Shown here piece after piece: positions 38,998 through 46,979 of a DNA stretch of 64,000 bases. A program made the position numbers and the translations under genes. Source of the stretch: Gleimia europaea ACS-120-V-Col10b. Its GTDB lineage: Bacteria; Actinomycetota; Actinomycetes; Actinomycetales; Actinomycetaceae. Below the pieces are notes generated by a model. That model ran no database searches. It was not told where the DNA came from and was given only the letters and a program-made list of their open reading frames with translations. Each line of letters begins with the position of its first letter. Position 1 is the stretch's first letter. The stretch lies in the NCBI RefSeq assembly GCF_000411155.1, contig NZ_KE150266.1:1513710-1577709 (forward strand), given 5' to 3'.

Positions 38998-41900
38998 ATG
39001 GCCCTAAATGAGAAGCCCAACGATGGCTTCAAAAACAGGGAACACCCCGCGCAAGACGCGGCAAGCGACGCCAAAACGCGCAAAGCGGACGTTGAAGCGG
39101 TCGCTCCCAGCGCTCGCGAAGTAGACATGCGGCACGCGGTAGCCAAGTGGGCGCGCGAACTCAACGAAGTTACCCGCGAGTTCCTCGAAAACCCGGAGCG
39201 GTCAACCCTCGACCTCACATATGCGCACCCCGGTGGCATGGCGCAACTCTTCGCACTCCGCACCACACCACTATCGCTCCTCATCCGCGAACCCAGTGAA
39301 GCTGAACGAGCCCGGGCAACCGTTCGCTCCCTTATGAACCAATCCCGCGACGTTGCCGCCGCACACGGCGTAGCGCCCATCCACATGGCATTCGGCCACG
39401 CCGTCTGGCAGTCCGAAACCGGCCCCCGCACCAGCCCCATGCTGCTGTGCCCCGCCGAAGTTAAACTCGATGGCGCCGGCGAACCCACTGTGCGGATCTC
39501 CAACAGTCTAACCGTTGCGCCAGGCCTCATCGAAGCCGCTGCCCTTCGCGGCCTCGAACTAGACACCGCCTCGATCGAGAATGCCGCCCGGCAAACCCAT
39601 GGTTTCACCGCCGCACCCGCAATCACGCGGCTACGCAGCGCCCTATCTGGCCTCCTGCCCGGATTCAGGTCTGACGAGCGCATGGAATTATCACTATTCC
39701 TACACCCCGCATCAGACCTGCAAACAGAACTTCAAAATGCAGACGCGCTCTTGCGGTCCAACTTCGTCCTCGCGCTTGCAGGCAACAAACGGGCCGCCAG
39801 CGCGATCAAGAAAGAACTTAGCGAGCCCAACCCGTACGACCGCGACCCGTGGAAAGAACACGGCATCGGAGACCAGTTACCGGAAACGCTAGACCTCGTT
39901 GAATCCGTCGTATCAGGCTCGAACGTCATGTTCGATACGCGAGGTGGGGCCAACCCCACGCCGATGCTCGCCTCGATTGCTGCGGATGCCGCCGCAAATG
40001 GGCGCAAAGTCCTCGTTGTGGGGGCAAACAAGCACAGCGGGGAAACCTTCTGGCGGTACATGGACGAATCCGGCCTTTCGCACGCCGTGGCGCGCATCGA
40101 CAGCAGTGGCGATGAGAAATCCAACCTTGTAACGGAACTCGAGAGGATATTCCGCGACGAATCTCCCTTTATAGACCGCGAATCCATAGAGCTCATGCGC
40201 ACGCAGTTGCGGCGTGTACGCGAATCATTAGCGGAACACACCGAAGAACTGCACCGGCCCGTAGCCGAATGGGGCGTATCTGCCTACGACGCCCTCCAGG
40301 TGCTCACCGACCTCACCTCCACGAGGCCCGGCCCGCGCACCAAAGTGCGCCTACCCGCCGATACGCTAACCGCCCTCGCGCAAGACACGGACGACCAAGC
40401 AAAAAATGCTCTGCGCACAGCCTCTGCCCAGGGCATGTTCACCAAGAGCGATGCGCACGACGCGTGGTTTGGCGCCGTCATCTCCTCGCCGGAGCAGGTC
40501 AGCCCCGTCCTCGAAATCGTTGCGAGGCTCTCCACCGACTCACTGCCAAAACTGCGCGTAGCAATGTCAACGACGGCCGGGCAAACCGGGTTGCACCCCG
40601 CCAGCACGTTTAAAGAATGGGAAGATCAGCTCCTTACGCTAGAGGGCGTGCGTGAAGCGCTGGACGTGTTCCAACCCGCTATTTTTGAACGTCCCATCGC
40701 CGATATGGTGATCGCCTCCGCCTCTAAACAATGGAGGCGCGACCACGGCTACCCAATGAAGCGCAGGCAGCGCAAATATTTGGTCAAATCCGCAAAAGAC
40801 ATGCTACGGCCTGGCCGCTACGTGGAAGACCTCAACGAAGAACTGCGCAAAGTGCAGCGCCAACGCGACGTGTGGCGCAAACACCAAGCCGTTGACGGGT
40901 GGCCAAAAGTTCCCGCCAACCTAGACGAGTTAAAACAACAGGCCGTAAGCGTGCGCGAAGACCTGAAGCTTCTCGACACGCACCTCGCCACTGCGCACGG
41001 ACCTCTCCAGCGTCTCGACATCGGTGAGCTGTCCCTGCTCATCGACCGTCTCCATGCCGACCCTAACGGGGCGCGCGAACTTCCGGAACGCCTTGAAATT
41101 ATGAAGACGCTCCACAAGTTCGGCCTTGATGCCCTCGTAAAAGACTTGCGTGAGCGCAACGTGCCGGACTCGCTGGTTGACAAGGAGCTAGACCTCGCGT
41201 GGTGGGCGTCCGCGCTGGGCGTCATGCTGACCCGGGTGCCCAGCCTGGGTGGTTTCGACCCTGCGAACCTGCAAAGCCTGATCGGTGAGTTGCAACAGCT
41301 TGACCGTCAGCAAGTGCAGTCGCTTGCTGCGGTTGCCTCTGACAAGATTCGTCGCCGACGGGTTGACCAGATGGCGCGCTACTTTGAAGAAGAAGCGCAA
41401 CTACGCACCTCCCTCGGCAACGGAACACTTTCGCCCGACACTGCGGCAACTCTATACGCGTCGTCGCCGCTCGTGCGCGCAATGTTCCCGATTTTGCTGA
41501 CCGTGCCCGTTATGGTTCCGCAACTGTTACCGCTGGAGCAGACCATCGACCTCTTGGTTCTTGAGGATGTCAACCATCTCCCGCTGGCGGAGCTGGTGCC
41601 TTTGCTTGCACGCGCACGCCAGGTGGTAATCAGTGCCGATCTGACAGATCCGACGCCAACCGTGGACGCGCTGCAACAGCTGACCGTAACCGCGCAGATC
41701 CACCCCGAACCTGTGCGAGTAAATGAGTACGTCGGGCGTCTGTTCAACCGATACCGCGTTGCACATACCGGCGTTCCCGTACCGGTTCCGAGGGCCGGAT
41801 CGAAGCTCACCATTTCTTACGTAGATGGCCGCGGCATGCCCGCGCCCGACAAAGCGGCCGTTGAATCCTCGGCCGCCGAAGTTGAAGCGGTCACTGAAAT

Positions 41901-43392
41901 AATCATCGAGCATGCGTTGTTGTATCCGGAGAAGTCGCTCGCCGTGCTCACCCTCAACGAGGTGCATGCCGAGCGGATACGAGAAAACCTGGATGCGATG
42001 GTCTCCACCTCGCCGGCTCTGGAATCCTTCTTCGAGCAGGAACGACCTGACCCGTTCGTGATTGTCACACCGAACTCGAACACGGACATCATGCGCGATC
42101 GCGCGATCTTGTCTATCGGGTATGCGAAAACGCCGCATGGTCGAGTACTGCACGATTTTGGGGAGATCTCCCAGGCCGGCGGCTTGGAACTTCTGGCCCG
42201 CGTGCTGGGCTGTGCCGGCGATGAGATGAACATTGTGACAGCCGTACACCCCGCGCAGTTTGATAAAGACCGGTTCTCTAACGACGGGCCCAAACTGCTG
42301 TTGGATCTTATGACTAGCGCCGAGGTTGCCAGTGGCATTCCTGCTGAAGCTGACGACACTGCGGCCGAATCTGGCAGTGCCGGTTCGGATCCTCTACCCG
42401 TTACCCAGATGGGGCAAACCGTGGACGCGGGGGCGGCAAACCAGGAGTCTGGCGCTGGTGGTGAGGCAGCTGGGGTCTTTCTTGACGAACAAACGGCCTC
42501 GTCGTCTTCCGCGATTCAGACCCAAAATGGCGCCCAGTGGCCAACATTCGAAGCGAAACCGGATCAGCTTCTGATTGACCTCGCGGATCGGTTGTACTCG
42601 ATTGGGTTAACGGTCATTCCTAACCTTGGGGTTGAAGGGGCGCTACGCGTTCCGCTGGCGATTGGACACCCGGAATTCCCTGACGAGCTACTTGTTGCGA
42701 TATTGACCGATGACGACACGTACGTCGCGGAACGGTCTCTGCGGCGCCGCGACCGTTACTGGCCAGAACTGCTGGAAGCAAACGGTTGGAAGACGCGGAC
42801 CGAGCTTGCGATGGCCGTGTTTATAGATCCGCAGAAGGAAGCGGACGCGATCATCGACCTGGTGCTGGACGCCGTGGATGAGCGTATGGCAGCTAAAGCC
42901 CAAGCCGAAGCTGAGGCCATCGCCGAAGCCGCGCTTGATGCGATGTCCGCAGAGCTTGCAGATGCCGATGGGGATGCTGATGCAGATGAGAGGGGAATTA
43001 GCTTCGAAAATGAGGCTGACGCACCCTCCGATTCAGACCCGAACTCGTCTGATTCAAATGAGGAGATGCTCGGCACGGAAACTGTAGCTCAGAAACTTGT
43101 GAGGCTACAGGCTGATCGGGATATTCACGGCAGTGCAGAAGAGACTGTGTGGAGACCAAGCGGCGCTGAACGAGGACGTCGGCCAGAGATAGCGGTCGGT
43201 TTGCCACTTGCGGCTTACTCGGATGACCAGTTGGATGAGATCGCAATGTGGATCATGTCTGACGGTGTGGAGCGCAGTGAGGACCAGGTTGTGAACGAGA
43301 TTCAAAGTGCTCTCGGGTTGACCAGGCGTGGTGCTCAGGTTGATGCTGTGTTGCGAAATGTGGCGCGTAGGATTTCTCGCGATGAAAGATGA
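38998..43392 (+). CDS. giant SF1 helicase-nuclease relative with degenerate catalytic motifs
   Basis: 1464 aa if started at ATG 38998; the frame is open from 38821, but that extra part has atypical codon use and overlaps the likely icd promoter. The N-terminal region (TLDLTYAHPGGMAQLFALRTTPLSLLIRE split) is that of DUF4011-type actinobacterial helicases. Where the Walker A loop is expected (residues about 314-321) it reads TRGGANPT, with no GK(S/T); Walker B reads LLVLEDVNHL rather than DEA; the motif VI region LELLARVLGCAGDEMNIV lacks the usual TRA arginine. The C-terminal nuclease-like domain (about 1192-1275, LLIDLADRLYSIGLTVIPN) has RVPLAIG where the catalytic Asp is expected. Long acidic linkers flank it. 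Full-length but probably inactive as an ATPase/nuclease. Confidence 0.8.
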   Translation: MALNEKPNDGFKNREHPAQDAASDAKTRKADVEAVAPSAREVDMRHAVAKWARELNEVTREFLENPERSTLDLTYAHPGGMAQLFALRTTPLSLLIREPSEAERARATVRSLMNQSRDVAAAHGVAPIHMAFGHAVWQSETGPRTSPMLLCPAEVKLDGAGEPTVRISNSLTVAPGLIEAAALRGLELDTASIENAARQTHGFTAAPAITRLRSALSGLLPGFRSDERMELSLFLHPASDLQTELQNADALLRSNFVLALAGNKRAASAIKKELSEPNPYDRDPWKEHGIGDQLPETLDLVESVVSGSNVMFDTRGGANPTPMLASIAADAAANGRKVLVVGANKHSGETFWRYMDESGLSHAVARIDSSGDEKSNLVTELERIFRDESPFIDRESIELMRTQLRRVRESLAEHTEELHRPVAEWGVSAYDALQVLTDLTSTRPGPRTKVRLPADTLTALAQDTDDQAKNALRTASAQGMFTKSDAHDAWFGAVISSPEQVSPVLEIVARLSTDSLPKLRVAMSTTAGQTGLHPASTFKEWEDQLLTLEGVREALDVFQPAIFERPIADMVIASASKQWRRDHGYPMKRRQRKYLVKSAKDMLRPGRYVEDLNEELRKVQRQRDVWRKHQAVDGWPKVPANLDELKQQAVSVREDLKLLDTHLATAHGPLQRLDIGELSLLIDRLHADPNGARELPERLEIMKTLHKFGLDALVKDLRERNVPDSLVDKELDLAWWASALGVMLTRVPSLGGFDPANLQSLIGELQQLDRQQVQSLAAVASDKIRRRRVDQMARYFEEEAQLRTSLGNGTLSPDTAATLYASSPLVRAMFPILLTVPVMVPQLLPLEQTIDLLVLEDVNHLPLAELVPLLARARQVVISADLTDPTPTVDALQQLTVTAQIHPEPVRVNEYVGRLFNRYRVAHTGVPVPVPRAGSKLTISYVDGRGMPAPDKAAVESSAAEVEAVTEIIIEHALLYPEKSLAVLTLNEVHAERIRENLDAMVSTSPALESFFEQERPDPFVIVTPNSNTDIMRDRAILSIGYAKTPHGRVLHDFGEISQAGGLELLARVLGCAGDEMNIVTAVHPAQFDKDRFSNDGPKLLLDLMTSAEVASGIPAEADDTAAESGSAGSDPLPVTQMGQTVDAGAANQESGAGGEAAGVFLDEQTASSSSAIQTQNGAQWPTFEAKPDQLLIDLADRLYSIGLTVIPNLGVEGALRVPLAIGHPEFPDELLVAILTDDDTYVAERSLRRRDRYWPELLEANGWKTRTELAMAVFIDPQKEADAIIDLVLDAVDERMAAKAQAEAEAIAEAALDAMSAELADADGDADADERGISFENEADAPSDSDPNSSDSNEEMLGTETVAQKLVRLQADRDIHGSAEETVWRPSGAERGRRPEIAVGLPLAAYSDDQLDEIAMWIMSDGVERSEDQVVNEIQSALGLTRRGAQVDAVLRNVARRISRDER

Positions 43393-43645
43393 ATCCTCGG
43401 ATTTAATGGGGGAGGGGCTGCCCGCCTCGCCCGCTGTATGCGCACGGTCAGCGCGTGTGCGCAGGCGGCGCCGGGCGGAGCGGGTTTCGCGAGCAGACCT
43501 GCAGATCATTGAGGATGGCGGGAGTCCTTCGTGGGAGCAGATTCGCCCACTGGAACCGCCGGAGTGGAACGGCAAGCCCTCTGATCCGGTAGTGGAATCG
43601 GCCCGCGACCGTGAGTTTCGCGAGAACAAGCCGCCCCACTGGTAA
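43382..43645 (+). CDS. small protein coupled to the helicase-like gene
   Basis: 87 aa; its ATG overlaps the end of the giant gene by 11 nt. N-terminal half is basic (RSARVRRRRRAERVSRADLQ), C-terminal half is Pro/Glu-rich and ends RENKPPHW. As I recall, actinobacterial helicases of this type are often followed by a short protein ending in a similar PPHW motif, which supports it being real. Basic charge suggests nucleic-acid or acidic-partner binding; the acidic tail of the large protein is a possible partner. Function unknown. Confidence 0.65.
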   Translation: MKDESSDLMGEGLPASPAVCARSARVRRRRRAERVSRADLQIIEDGGSPSWEQIRPLEPPEWNGKPSDPVVESARDREFRENKPPHW

Positions 43646-43647
43646 AG

Positions 43648-43675
43648 CGGGCCTGTACGGAAACAGTCTGGCCCG
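43648..43675 (+). terminator. hairpin just after the small protein gene
   Basis: CGGGCC (43648-43653) and GGCCCG (43670-43675), with TGT/ACA pairing inside. No T-run follows, so terminator activity is uncertain. Confidence 0.4.
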
Positions 43676-43729
43676 GGTTGCTATGAGTTGGACCGCTGGC
43701 AGCTACTCGGAAGCCCCCGCAGTTAGCAT

Positions 43730-43822
43730 GCGAGACCCAAAGTGTCATCCAAATTCGGGTGCGAGACCCAAACTGCCTCCCAATTATGCGTGCGAGACCT
43801 AAACTGGCGCTCAGCTACGTCC
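43730..43822 (+). repeat. three 31-bp tandem units carrying GCGAGACCCAAASTG
   Basis: GCGAGACC(C/T)AAA(G/C)TG begins at 43730, 43761 and 43792, spaced exactly 31 bp; the 16 bp between are not conserved. The motif is the complement of one arm of the nearby palindromic repeats (CASTTTGGGTCTCGC versus CASTTTGGGTCTGAA). One further copy lies in a coding sequence at 51047-51060. Confidence 0.75.
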
Positions 43823-43892
43823 GCACGCGCCATGCCTGGTTTCTTTCGCCGGATATTGCTCGAATAGGGGCAACGTCGGCTTCCCCTCCCCC

Positions 43893-43951
43893 GTATTCAG
43901 ACGGGAACTGCCGTTCTGGCCTCCTGTTTCGGCCAGTTTTGGTCTGAATAC
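43893..43951. repeat. dispersed palindromic repeat, unit A
   Basis: 59 bp bounded by GTATTCAGAC and GTCTGAATAC (perfect 10-bp ends); the next bases of the arms (GGGAACTGCC against GGCCAGTTTTG) also nearly pair. Shares arms with units B to F. Confidence 0.8.
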
Positions 43952-43976
43952 TGCTGCTAGTGGTTGCAAGAGTTTG

Positions 43977-44034
43977 GTATTCAGAGGGGAAGTGGTGTTC
44001 TACGTGCTCTTTTGGGTGTTTTACGTCGGAATAC
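43977..44034. repeat. dispersed palindromic repeat, unit B (degenerate)
   Basis: 58 bp. Left arm GTATTCAGAGGGGAAGTGG, right end GTCGGAATAC. The interior GTTC and TTTTGGGTG follow unit A with substitutions. Confidence 0.6.
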
Positions 44035-44059
44035 TGTTTAAGCCAATCACCGAAACCTC

Positions 44060-44116
44060 ATCCGTGAGGGAAACTGTCTATTCAGGTAGGTGTGCTAGCC
44101 ACTTTGGGTCTGAATC
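44060..44116. repeat. dispersed palindromic repeat, unit C (degenerate)
   Basis: Left part ATCCGTGAGGGAAACTGTC, right arm GCCACTTTGGGTCTGAATCG. The remainder of 43676-44227 contains nothing else I can assign. Confidence 0.55.
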
Positions 44117-44227
44117 GTTGCAGAGAACGAGGCCAGGTTGGCACCGCGTAAGAGGCGGGTTCTACGGTTTGTTCCGGCGCCAAGCTGCTCCGGGCGCCTG
44201 GCTGGCGAGGAGGTTCTAGAAAATAGA

Positions 44228-44260
44228 AAGTCGGCGAACCCTGAGAGGGCTCGCCGACTT
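44228..44260 (-). terminator. mscL terminator
   Basis: AAGTCGGCGA (44228-44237) and TCGCCGACTT (44251-44260), with CCCT/AGGG extending the stem after one mismatch. On the minus strand CTTTCTATTTTCT follows. Confidence 0.8.
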
Positions 44261-44309
44261 CGCCTTCCTTAGCTAGCTAACGTGGCTGGTCGTCAGAAGA
44301 CGGGCGTTT

Positions 44310-44717
44310 CTACTTGTTGGATGCGCGCAGCTCGTCGCGAATCTCTTCGAGCAAGGTGAGCTGCGCGTCGGGCTGTGGATCTTCGGCCGCCTCATCGGCG
44401 TCCTTCTGCTTGCGCTCGGCCCACTTGTTCATGGGCATAACGATGCAGAAGTAGAGTGCGATGGCAACTAGTAGGAAGTTGATGATCGCGTTGAGAAGCA
44501 TGCCGGGCTGGACGACGGCGGGGTCTCCACCGATGCCGATTGTGAACTGTCCGACGTTGTCGAAGCGTGGCTGCCCGAAGATACCGCCGATTAGCGGGTT
44601 AATGATGTTGTCCGTTAGTGCGGTGACGATCTGCGTGAATGCTGCACCGATGACCATGCCAACTGCGAGGTCAATGGCGCTGCCTCGTGAAATAAATTCC
44701 TTGAAACCTTGAATCAA
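44310..44717 (-). CDS. mscL: large-conductance mechanosensitive channel
   Basis: 135 aa, the normal length. GFKEFISRGSAIDLAVGMVIG is the conserved N-terminus and first membrane helix, followed by the loop with NPLIGGIFGQPRF and the second helix NAIINFLLVAIALYFCIVMP; the charged cytoplasmic helix ends LLEEIRDELRASNK. It releases solutes on osmotic downshock. The start is TTG ending at 44717, with AAGGAG at 5-bp spacing. It is downstream of the SAF-domain gene on the same strand, about 170 bp away. Confidence 0.96.
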   Translation of the reverse strand: MIQGFKEFISRGSAIDLAVGMVIGAAFTQIVTALTDNIINPLIGGIFGQPRFDNVGQFTIGIGGDPAVVQPGMLLNAIINFLLVAIALYFCIVMPMNKWAERKQKDADEAAEDPQPDAQLTLLEEIRDELRASNK

Positions 44718-44886
44718 GACTGCTCCTTGTAGTTGTGGGCTTGCTACCTTGTAGGCGCATGCTACGTATCTGTTGCAACGGCCTGTACGCCGGTGGGCGA
44801 AAACCGTGCTGGTGAAATCTAATCGATGGGATTAGGAGACCTGCCTGAACGAGGTTGGGCGGGCTCGGTTGAAGCCTGCGCCGAAC

Positions 44887-45570
44887 CTAGTTTTGGCTGG
44901 TTTTCACAAGGGTGATTGTAGCGGAGTCTGTAACTCCGGCAACTACAGGAGTGTCTTTGCGTGTGATTGCTAATACCAGAGTCGCTGTTTGTGCCCCGTT
45001 CCACTGGCTTTCTGCGGGAATTGCGACTTTGGTTACGATTGCCTTTTGTGTGAGCAATCTTGCAGGGCAGTTCTGAGTTTCGTCTTCGCACGTTGCGGGT
45101 GAGTAGATGTCTAGAGTGTCTCCTTGCGTGAATAGTGCTGCGACGTCGGTGACTACCGGCAGAGCTACCGTATCCCTCCCTTCCATGCTCTGTTCGGTGA
45201 TTGTGACGTACGCGGTTCTTATTGGTATTTCGGGTTCGATGGTGACGCTTGTTCGCAGGCCGACTACGAGGGTAGGATCGCTTGCCACGTCCGGAGGAGC
45301 TCCGGCTACGTGGCTACGCATCTCCACGTCCTGAGCCGTAATGATTTCGCCTGCAGTTATGCGTTTTGTTGCCACAACCGCGTTGGTTCCAAGCGGTTGT
45401 ATGACTGCGTTGAGTGTCAGAAAGACTGCTATGGCCGCTACCGTGATCGCGATGACCGCCTTTTTCGCGATAATCCAGTGCCCGACGTTTCGTAGTTTTT
45501 CTTTCACGTGTTTGATGATTTCAAGATTGTCGAGGAGGCGATAGACCGGTTTGAAAAGATGTGGATGCAC
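44887..45570 (-). CDS. SAF-domain (CpaB/FlgA-like) membrane-anchored protein
   Basis: 227 aa from the GTG ending at 45570 (AGG at about 6-bp spacing); the frame extends to 45624 without a better site. A cytoplasmic N-terminal stretch and one membrane helix (AVIAITVAAIAVFLTLNAV) precede the SAF core (VVATKRITAGEIITAQDVEMR) and VALPVVTDVAALFTQGDTLDIYS. Such RcpC/CpaB-like proteins are extracytoplasmic and often found near mscL and the folate cyclo-ligase in actinobacteria. No pilus genes are in the window, so a pilus role is not supported. Confidence 0.75.
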   Translation of the reverse strand: MHPHLFKPVYRLLDNLEIIKHVKEKLRNVGHWIIAKKAVIAITVAAIAVFLTLNAVIQPLGTNAVVATKRITAGEIITAQDVEMRSHVAGAPPDVASDPTLVVGLRTSVTIEPEIPIRTAYVTITEQSMEGRDTVALPVVTDVAALFTQGDTLDIYSPATCEDETQNCPARLLTQKAIVTKVAIPAESQWNGAQTATLVLAITRKDTPVVAGVTDSATITLVKTSQN

Positions 45571-45648
45571 GATAGCCTGGCGAGCCTGTGGATATTGCTC
45601 TTGCTTACGCCACAGTCTGCACATGTTTCGAAGACGAGGCGAAAGAGG

Positions 45649-46443
45649 CTAAAAGAGAGTCCAACCTGCCTCGGTTATGACACCGTCCATGGGGATGTCG
45701 TGTGGTTCGGTGGGAATCAGGCCACGGCTGAGGTAGGTTTTGCCCGGTATGGCAGCGAAAAACAGGGCTGTGGGATGGGCGCGCTTGATTGCAGTGAGGG
45801 CACGGTCATACCAGCCTCCGCCTTGTCCTAGTCGGGCTCCATCCTCGTCTACGGCCATAGCGGGAACGAGGACGAGGCTGACTGGCGGATCGATGCGCGC
45901 ACTGCTTTCGGCTGGTGACGGCTGTGAGCTGGTAACGAATCCGACGGGAAGTGCCGAAAGTTTGATGCCCTGCGCGCTGGAGACAACGGGGCGCCATACC
46001 TCTATTTCGGATGTTTCGGAAGCTGCCATGAATCGGCTGATTGAAAGCTCTCCTAGCAGTGCTTCATATCCGGCAACCGCGCAGGGAAGACCATGCTTTC
46101 GCACTGCCGGGCTTATGGTGTTCCAGATTTCAGTGGCAACATGTGAGCCGTCGAGCTGTCCACGTGATGCCTCTCGCTCCGCCCTCAGCTTGGTTCGCAG
46201 TGCGCGTTTTGTTGCTTTATGATCGCCCTCGCGAACGGGCTGTGAGAGGGGTCGGCAAATTTCGATTTGTGAGGCCGGATCGTCTGCCCGCATGACCTCG
46301 TCAACGAATTGTGCGGACGGAGTTGGGGTGAGCGAGGTGTGGCTGGCTGCGCGCAGAGCGTGGAGCATCTCTTCGCGCGCAACCCGCGCACCGGCGGACT
46401 GGTTTTGCTTTTGTGACACTGTCTTGCGCGATTCAGACCCCAT
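45649..46443 (-). CDS. 5-formyltetrahydrofolate cyclo-ligase, start uncertain
   Basis: Converts 5-formyl-THF to 5,10-methenyl-THF with ATP. The conserved part runs from KATKRALRTKLRAERE (substrate-binding Lys/Arg) to VPAMAVDEDGARLGQGGGWYDRAL (the ATP-loop motif) and ends near GVITEAGW. From the ATG ending at 46443 the protein is 264 aa, about 70 longer than usual; ATG ending at 46293 would give 214 aa. The extra N-terminal part has normal codon use but begins with CGATTCAGACC, a piece of the palindromic repeat. Gene order with the SAF-domain gene is common in actinobacteria. Confidence 0.8.
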   Translation of the reverse strand: MGSESRKTVSQKQNQSAGARVAREEMLHALRAASHTSLTPTPSAQFVDEVMRADDPASQIEICRPLSQPVREGDHKATKRALRTKLRAEREASRGQLDGSHVATEIWNTISPAVRKHGLPCAVAGYEALLGELSISRFMAASETSEIEVWRPVVSSAQGIKLSALPVGFVTSSQPSPAESSARIDPPVSLVLVPAMAVDEDGARLGQGGGWYDRALTAIKRAHPTALFFAAIPGKTYLSRGLIPTEPHDIPMDGVITEAGWTLF

Positions 46444-46533
46444 ATGCCCATTTTCGCACATGCGCTCGAGGAAGAAGCTGGTAACTGTTGCGATCAGGCT
46501 GCGGGTCGCAAGCCTCCTCGCGCGATACAACCG

Positions 46534-46593
46534 CGATTCAGACGGGTAGTGCCGTTTTGGGCTCCTCGTTTATCCAGTTTGGGTCTGAATACT
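46534..46593. repeat. dispersed palindromic repeat, unit D
   Basis: Left arm CGATTCAGACGGGTAGTGCC, right arm CCAGTTTGGGTCTGAATAC, same spacing as unit A. Lies upstream of the folate cyclo-ligase gene. Confidence 0.75.
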
Positions 46594-46617
46594 GTTGCTT
46601 GCGTGTGCGGCCGCTGG

Positions 46618-46676
46618 GTATTCAGACGGAAACTGCTGTTTTGTACGCCGGTTTTTGCCACTTTGGGTCTGAATAC
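46618..46676. repeat. dispersed palindromic repeat, unit E
   Basis: 59 bp: GTATTCAGACGGAAACTGC to GCCACTTTGGGTCTGAATAC. Same length as unit A and the cleanest second copy. Confidence 0.8.
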
Positions 46677-46693
46677 TGCAAGGAGCTGGGGTG

Positions 46694-46803
46694 GTATTCG
46701 TGATTGTGAGGGGAAGTGGCAATCGAGGGGTGGATTTGGCCAGTTTGGATCGGACTCGTTGATGAGGGAGGGTACGCTCCGGCACTTTGGGTCGGAATTG
46801 CGA
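46694..46803. repeat. degenerate palindromic repeats, units F and G
   Basis: F: GTATTCGTGATTGTGAGGGG to GGCCAGTTTGGATCGGACTC (46694-46758). G: a shorter copy ending GGCACTTTGGGTCGGAATTG (about 46759-46803). Confidence 0.55.
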
Positions 46804-46911
46804 GTGAGGGGGGGAAAGGGCAGAAGAAAGGCCCGGGAGAGAGGCCGGTCGAGCACGGTAGAAGGAGAGAGGTAGGGGAGAAGGAGGAGCAAGAGAAAAC
46901 GGAAGCAAAGC
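46799..46911 (+). other. purine-rich tract before galU
   Basis: About 110 bp in which the plus strand is overwhelmingly G and A, with only scattered pyrimidines (for example GGTAGAAGGAGAGAGGTAGG). No gene is seen. It lies between the repeat cluster and the galU start, and could form unusual DNA or simply be a mutational by-product. Confidence 0.6.
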
Positions 46912-46979
46912 TCTCGCCCGTTCGCGCACCGCTTGTTGAGCTACCCGCGTTTGCGGGGCTCCTCGGTTAGGCTTGAGTT

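Noticed and set aside
43730..43822. Possible mini CRISPR array (three spaced direct repeats)
   Set aside because: Repeated part is only 15 bp, intervals 16 bp, no Cas genes nearby, and the motif matches the adjacent palindromic repeat family.
46716..46970. Open frame through the repeat and purine tract before galU
   Set aside because: Low-complexity translation (Gly/Glu/Lys runs) and overlap with repeat units; no start signal.
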